In this document: one piece after another, positions 59,568 to 64,000 of the stretch
Layout: every line of letters starts with the position of its first letter
How positions within the stretch are numbered: position 1 is the stretch's first letter
Source: Prunus persica
Lineage: Eukaryota > Streptophyta > Magnoliopsida > Rosales > Rosaceae
Direction of reading: 5' to 3'
NCBI RefSeq assembly: GCF_000346465.2
Contig: NC_034014.1
Span: 1,974,854-2,038,853 of the forward strand
Length of the DNA: 64,000 nt
Notes under the pieces: generated by a model
The model's database searches: none
What the model saw: only the letters and a program-made list of their open reading frames with translations
Told to the model about the DNA's origin: nothing
Translations under genes and position numbers: made by a program

Positions 59568-59669
59568 TTTCTCTTCCTGTTCCTTTACAGTGATCGAAAC
59601 AATAAGACCGCAAATTTAGCTGAACAATATTAAAAAATACAAAACTGGGTTTGCACCACTTTCACTCTG

Positions 59670-59670
<1 letters not shown>

Positions 59671-59706
<36 letters not shown>
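59671..59706 (-). repeat. (CT)n microsatellite in the Sec14 5' leader
   Basis: About 18 CT units, reading as GA on the sense strand, lie 100 bases upstream of the Sec14 start codon. Confidence 0.8.
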
Positions 59707-59707
<1 letters not shown>

Positions 59708-59974
59708 CTCGCTTTTCAGTGCTCTAGATTACAAAACTTGAACTGATTCACCAAAATCTAGGGAGAAAGAAAGAGAGAAGTTTAAAGGTAGAGAAAACTT
59801 TGGAGAGATACAGAGAGCGGTGGTGGGGTGTCCCTTTCAAAACTCTGGTGCTTTTCTGAGCACCTTAACTATGATTGAAGCTTTTTAAAGGCATTTGTTA
59901 ATTATTTATATTATTTTCTTTCATAAAATGGGTGGTTAAAAATAGGAAGAATGTGAAAAAGAAGCATATCTAAA

Positions 59975-59994
59975 CCAACGAGAGTGGTTTCGTC

Positions 59995-60025
<31 letters not shown>

Positions 60026-60040
60026 CAACGAGAGTGGTTT
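59975..60040. mobile_element. Tiny poly(A) retroposon with 16-bp target duplication
   Basis: CCAACGAGAGTGGTTT occurs at 59975-59990 and again at 60025-60040. Between them lie CGTC, 29 A residues and one C. A long poly(A) flanked by a 16-base direct repeat is what LINE-type reverse transcription leaves when the copy is almost fully 5'-truncated. Confidence 0.7.
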
Positions 60041-61269
60041 GTTGGTATCTTCATTTTCAAACCATGTTTTTTTTCTAGACTTTTTTGTTTCTTTTGATGG
60101 CATATGAAATTTGTGGATTTGATCGAATGGTCAAGTTCAGGTTGGTTTGGAACTCACATTTTTATCAATAAAGTGAATTCATAATAATCTGTGTGTTTAA
60201 ACAAAAATGTGACTTTTGACCAAAATAAAAACAAAATTGACTGTTGGTACCAAACTTCATAATTTTTACCGGTAGTTGGCTACATAGAATAATTCACGAA
60301 CATTGTCGACGACGTTTAATAGATTTGCAGATAAGATGTCTCAGGTTCAAACTTTTATGATATTTTGGTTGTGTGTGTGAGAAATTCTTATTCTTTGTAG
60401 TTTGGATTGTCGCTTATATTTTTTATAAAAAAATCAATAAAGAAGAATCCATTATATTAAAAAAGATAAGGTTAAACCAAAAATGGGTTGATAAAATAAA
60501 TCATCAAGCAACTACTTCCTTTTTGTCATAAATTTCATTGATGAATTAAGTAGTCGGTGCTGGTGGTAGGTTGATTGATAAAGCCAAAAGGTTTTAGACA
60601 GATTTTGTATCTACTAACATCATGCCAACAGCTTAACTCGTTGACCGCCCTAACAAACAAAGTGCATACACAAGTTTACATCCAAGATCATCTTCTTTCC
60701 CTTCATAAAATCTTGCTATTTGTAACAATTAGAGGATTTAAATTCGTAAGTATAAATAAGATGTAAGATCATTTATAATGTCGTAGAATTTTATACATAT
60801 GTGTGTTATGTTTTATTGCATGACACTCCATTACAAATGTATGGTAAAATCGGAAATAATTTCCTTTTGGCAGCGGATGCAATTTTATTAAATATATTTT
60901 TCCATAAATTTCCCATGAAAATGATAAAATCAGAAACGTAATTGATGGAGGGGCGTGCGGCGACAATTCAAGACAGAAAGAAAAAGTCATAATAAAGACT
61001 CAAATTTGACAAAATTCGATTTGAATTGAATGAAGATTTGAATCCAAGAAACTTCTCACCCATTCCAGCCCATCTCAAAATTAAAATTTCCATTTTTAAC
61101 CTGCATGTGTGTGTTTTGGGGTGAATATATATTTTCATGCTCCAATAATTAATCCATAATAATTGGGTTATGGTGATGGACCATGTGCATCACATCTTTG
61201 AGAAGGAAAAAAAAAACCCTAATTCATTGATCTTAGGCGCAATAAGAAAAAAACCACACTATGAGTAGA

Positions 61270-61370
61270 CGTGGATTATATCAGTTGGTTAGTATAAATG
61301 CGCTCATTTATACTTAAGTTTGAACTCTTCTTGTTGTATATCGGATAAATATATAGTAATTTAAACTATT
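61270..61370 (+). mobile_element. Candidate tRNA-derived SINE head
   Basis: TATCAGTTGGTTAGTAT (from 61278) fits a polymerase III A box and AGTTTGAACTC (61317-61327) fits a B box at the usual distance. The 3' end and target duplication were not resolved. Confidence 0.35.
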
Positions 61371-62898
61371 ATTTATATTTATGAATAATTTTAAATTCAG
61401 ATAAATGTGTGATAAGTGGTTGACTCTTTTAGTCATCTCTTAATCTCTCAAAATATGAAATCCAAAATAGTGGTCATCTGATAATTAATATATTGTTGCA
61501 TACTTAGTTATCTAATTATTGAAATCCAACATGTGCACACATGCAAAGCTGGTAAGATACTTTAGTCTCTTTGACCAAGTAGCCATGTGAGAGAGAGAGA
61601 GAGAGAGAGAGAGAGTAGTACGTGAAAGAGGACTGGGACTCTGTTGATGTTGTTGCCTCTCTTGGTGGATTGGTTGGTAAGTAAGTATTTTATTATATTA
61701 AATTAATATCAAGGTTGAAAATGCTGCTATTTTTTGACCATTTAGCTGGAGAGCTCAATTTTTCTTTTTTGGTATTTGTGTTTTTTGTTTTATTTTTAAA
61801 TCTCTTTTACATTTATTTTGAAAAAAAATTATTGGCGACATGTTTAAATCTCAACCAAACAAGACAAACATGGTGAGCCATGATTCAACATGGAATAGAT
61901 GCTGAATTTTGTAGCTTATCCCATAAATTATTTATAGGTATCCCAATTTTTCTACTTGTCAATTTTCAGACAAATTCCCATGGGTCCCAAACCTTTTTTT
62001 TTTTTTTTTTTCTCTTTTTAAAATGTAATATTGGTCCCCATGGCTTTGAAATGTCATTATTTGTTGTTTTTATAAATTATTGGTAAAGCTTTCTAGACAT
62101 AAAATCTTGTTCATGTCAACAATGTATAATGTATAGCTTTCTGCAAATATGTGCATTTTAGTTTAGTTTACCAAAAACAAATGTGAATTTGCTACAACAT
62201 TCTCTTCATGAAATTATAGCTACATTGGAAACACCTTTCAATTTATTTGAATTTTCTTATAGACACTAGGTAGCTTGGACAACTGAAGTGAGACCTCATG
62301 AAGCCCAACATTTTTCCATCATAACTAGAGAGGCCCAACAAGCACTAGGATTTCCTTTGTATATCCATCAAAATTCAGCTTCACAAAATCAATATTGGTG
62401 TGTGTGTGGTGTTTGGAGGAGGAACAGGTCAGCAGCTGGTTTCCATTTTCCTCTCTCCCTGCCTCCTTTTATGGCTCGGGCTCGGCTTGGACTGGAATGG
62501 AGTTGAGTTTAAGCGAGTTCTTATGAGTTCACTTTTTGATAAATGTACAACCTATACATACTTTGGGCAGATAATCACAAACTCACAATAGCTAGTTTGT
62601 TACAATACTATGCATGGTCACATGAAATATGAAATACCAAATAGGTTTTAGTTGTTTTACCACAACATTATAACTGTAAATATACTATTATTATCATATC
62701 AAAGATAGAAACTGGATCCACATTTTGGAAACAGCATCAACATATGACCTGCAATACAAATTTGTGTTTCATAACAACACCAAACATATGATCATTATCA
62801 ACATTAAAAGAAAACCCTAAATTCCACATAAATCAACATTTCAGAAGCTCTACATCTTTCTCAACAAAATGGAAATGGCATTTCAGTTCAGGAAGTAA

Positions 62899-63766
62899 TT
62901 AAAAGAAATCGAATTCCAGATAATTGTTTTGGTCCGGATGAGAAGCAGCAACAGTAGCTTTATCACTAGTTGAGACTGTGGGGGCTGAAATCCGGTCAAA
63001 CTCGACTGGTTTTGGGATATCAGGCGGGCTTGCACATCGAATCAATGCCCAGTTAACACCTTCAAAGAAGGGATGCTGTTTAATTTCTGTTGCTCCTCGC
63101 TTATATGCCAGCCTCTGCTGTGGTTCTTTCACTAGTAGGCCCCTTATCAGATCCTTTGCTGAGAAGCTAACCACTGGTGTCTCTGGAAATCTCAATGGCT
63201 GACCCACCACGTTGAACAGGGTGGCTCGATTCCCTGATCCCTTGAAAGGAGTCTTACCAAACAACAGCTCATACAGAAAGATCCCAAAAGTCCACCAATC
63301 AACAGCACTGCCATGCCCTTCACCTTTGATAATTTCTGGTGCTAAATACTCATGGGTCCCAACAAATGACATCGAGCGAGCATTGGTTGGCTCAGCCATA
63401 AGTTCTGGTAATGGTCTGACTTGGTTTCCGATTTCATTCTTGGGTTTCCGGTCTTTCTTGGATTTGCTTGAAAAGAAACGAGGGGAGAAACATGTTGTAG
63501 GCACCACACAAGATGGCTGAATACAAGAGGGCTCAATGCAGGCGGGTTGCACACAATAAGCTGAGTTCCTTCGAAAAGGTTCAGATTCAGGAGCTGAAGA
63601 TTTGACAAGGGTTGGGCTGACAGCACAGCGCAGGGAAAGGTCAAAGTCGGAAAGCATTATGTGCCCATCATCTCTCACAAGGACATTTTCTGGCTTGAGG
63701 TCACGATAAACAATCCCAAGCATGTGAAGATATTCCAGCGCAAGGAGAACCTCTGCTACATAGAAC
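62899..63766 (-). CDS. D6PKL: D6PK-type AGC (VIIIa) protein kinase, 3' exon only
   Basis: The last exon, 288 residues, entered at a TATGCAG acceptor in the sequence [17 protein letters not shown]. The N-terminal half, including the ATP-binding lobe, lies beyond the right edge of the window. Visible motifs: [10 protein letters not shown] catalytic loop; DFD in place of DFG, the mark of plant AGC VIII kinases; a roughly 90-residue Cys- and Ser-rich insertion before the activation segment [14 protein letters not shown]; and the C-terminal YLEFDFF, a PIF-like hydrophobic end. Relatives (D6PK and its homologues) sit at the basal plasma membrane and phosphorylate PIN auxin exporters. The insertion and the intron position agree with D6PK rather than PID or phototropins. 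Confidence 0.92.
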
Positions 63767-64000
63767 CTGCATATTCGAGGACAAATATAACACTAACGAC
63801 CGTCAAAGTCAAATAACAGCACAAGAGAGCAAGATTGTTTCTTTGCTATGAAATGATACAGGATTGAATGTTGTAACTGAGAAAAAAAAATAAACATGCT
63901 TGGGATTTCGTATTCATTCTACAACTACTAAAAGGCAAAACTGGTGGTTTTACGTTAAAGAAGGTCTACATCACAATAGCTGGAAGCAAACCATGATCGA
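63767..64000 (-). other. Intron of the D6PK-like kinase, cut by the window edge
   Basis: No coding signal. The exon acceptor lies at 63767-63769 on the minus strand. The upstream exon is outside the window. Confidence 0.7.

Larger units (their letters stand above)
59707..62898. other. Intergenic between the Sec14 and D6PK genes
   Basis: AT-rich DNA with two SINE-like stretches (near 60310-60440 with CAGGTTCAAAC, and 61270-61370), a poly(A) insertion at 59975-60040 and a (GA)n microsatellite at 61588-61615. About the last 60-200 bases should be kinase 3' UTR. No gene is supported. Confidence 0.5.

Noticed and set aside
62288..62591. Two short plus-strand frames upstream of the kinase end
   Set aside because: No recognisable motif or splice context, and they overlap each other in different frames.

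Overview
This is a nuclear window from a flowering plant. It shows AT-rich non-coding DNA, GT-AG introns, long CT/GA microsatellites in 5' leaders, Ty1-copia and CACTA transposons, and only plant gene families. The gene neighbours and repeat style suggest a woody eudicot, perhaps Rosaceae; that is an inference from memory. All exon models were assembled by hand from splice sites, reading phase and paralogue alignment.

Layout. At 130-3669 (+) lies a P-class PPR protein whose first exon is separated from the long ORF by a 117-nt intron. At 6115-8808 (+) is a 77-residue NOI/RIN4-domain protein in three exons. At 9945-11179 (-) is a p24-beta cargo receptor in four exons. From 14199 to 33249 there is a cellulose synthase-like E (CslE) cluster: A (+, intact), B (+, pseudogene), gene pieces from a local duplication, C (-, intact) and D (-, intact, divergent). 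The two pairs point toward each other. All share the same eight-exon structure, with predicted products of 737-739 residues. Two arrays of GC-centred palindromes in AT-rich spacers occur at about 11966-12910 and 24060-25054; the second sits on the duplication breakpoint.

The stretch 35279-43742 is transposon-rich. A terminal-inverted-repeat element contains a chimeric copia element, which contains a young copia element that lacks integrase; a CACTA element carrying pieces of host genes follows. From 45.7 kb the single-copy genes resume: a WEB-family coiled-coil protein (47579-50126, +), a sucrase/ferredoxin-like protein (51087-54270, +), a Sec14-like lipid-transfer protein (55523-59567, -) and the 3' exon of a D6PK-type AGC kinase (62899-63766, -, cut by the window edge).

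The order PPR, NOI, WEB protein recalls Arabidopsis At5g55840, At5g55850, At5g55860, with D6PK nearby (At5g55910). The window therefore looks like a conserved eudicot block interrupted by an expanding CslE cluster and a transposon nest. Apart from the three active CslE genes, which probably make cell-wall or other polysaccharide in Golgi membranes, the genes do not form one pathway. No tRNA, rRNA or CRISPR was seen.
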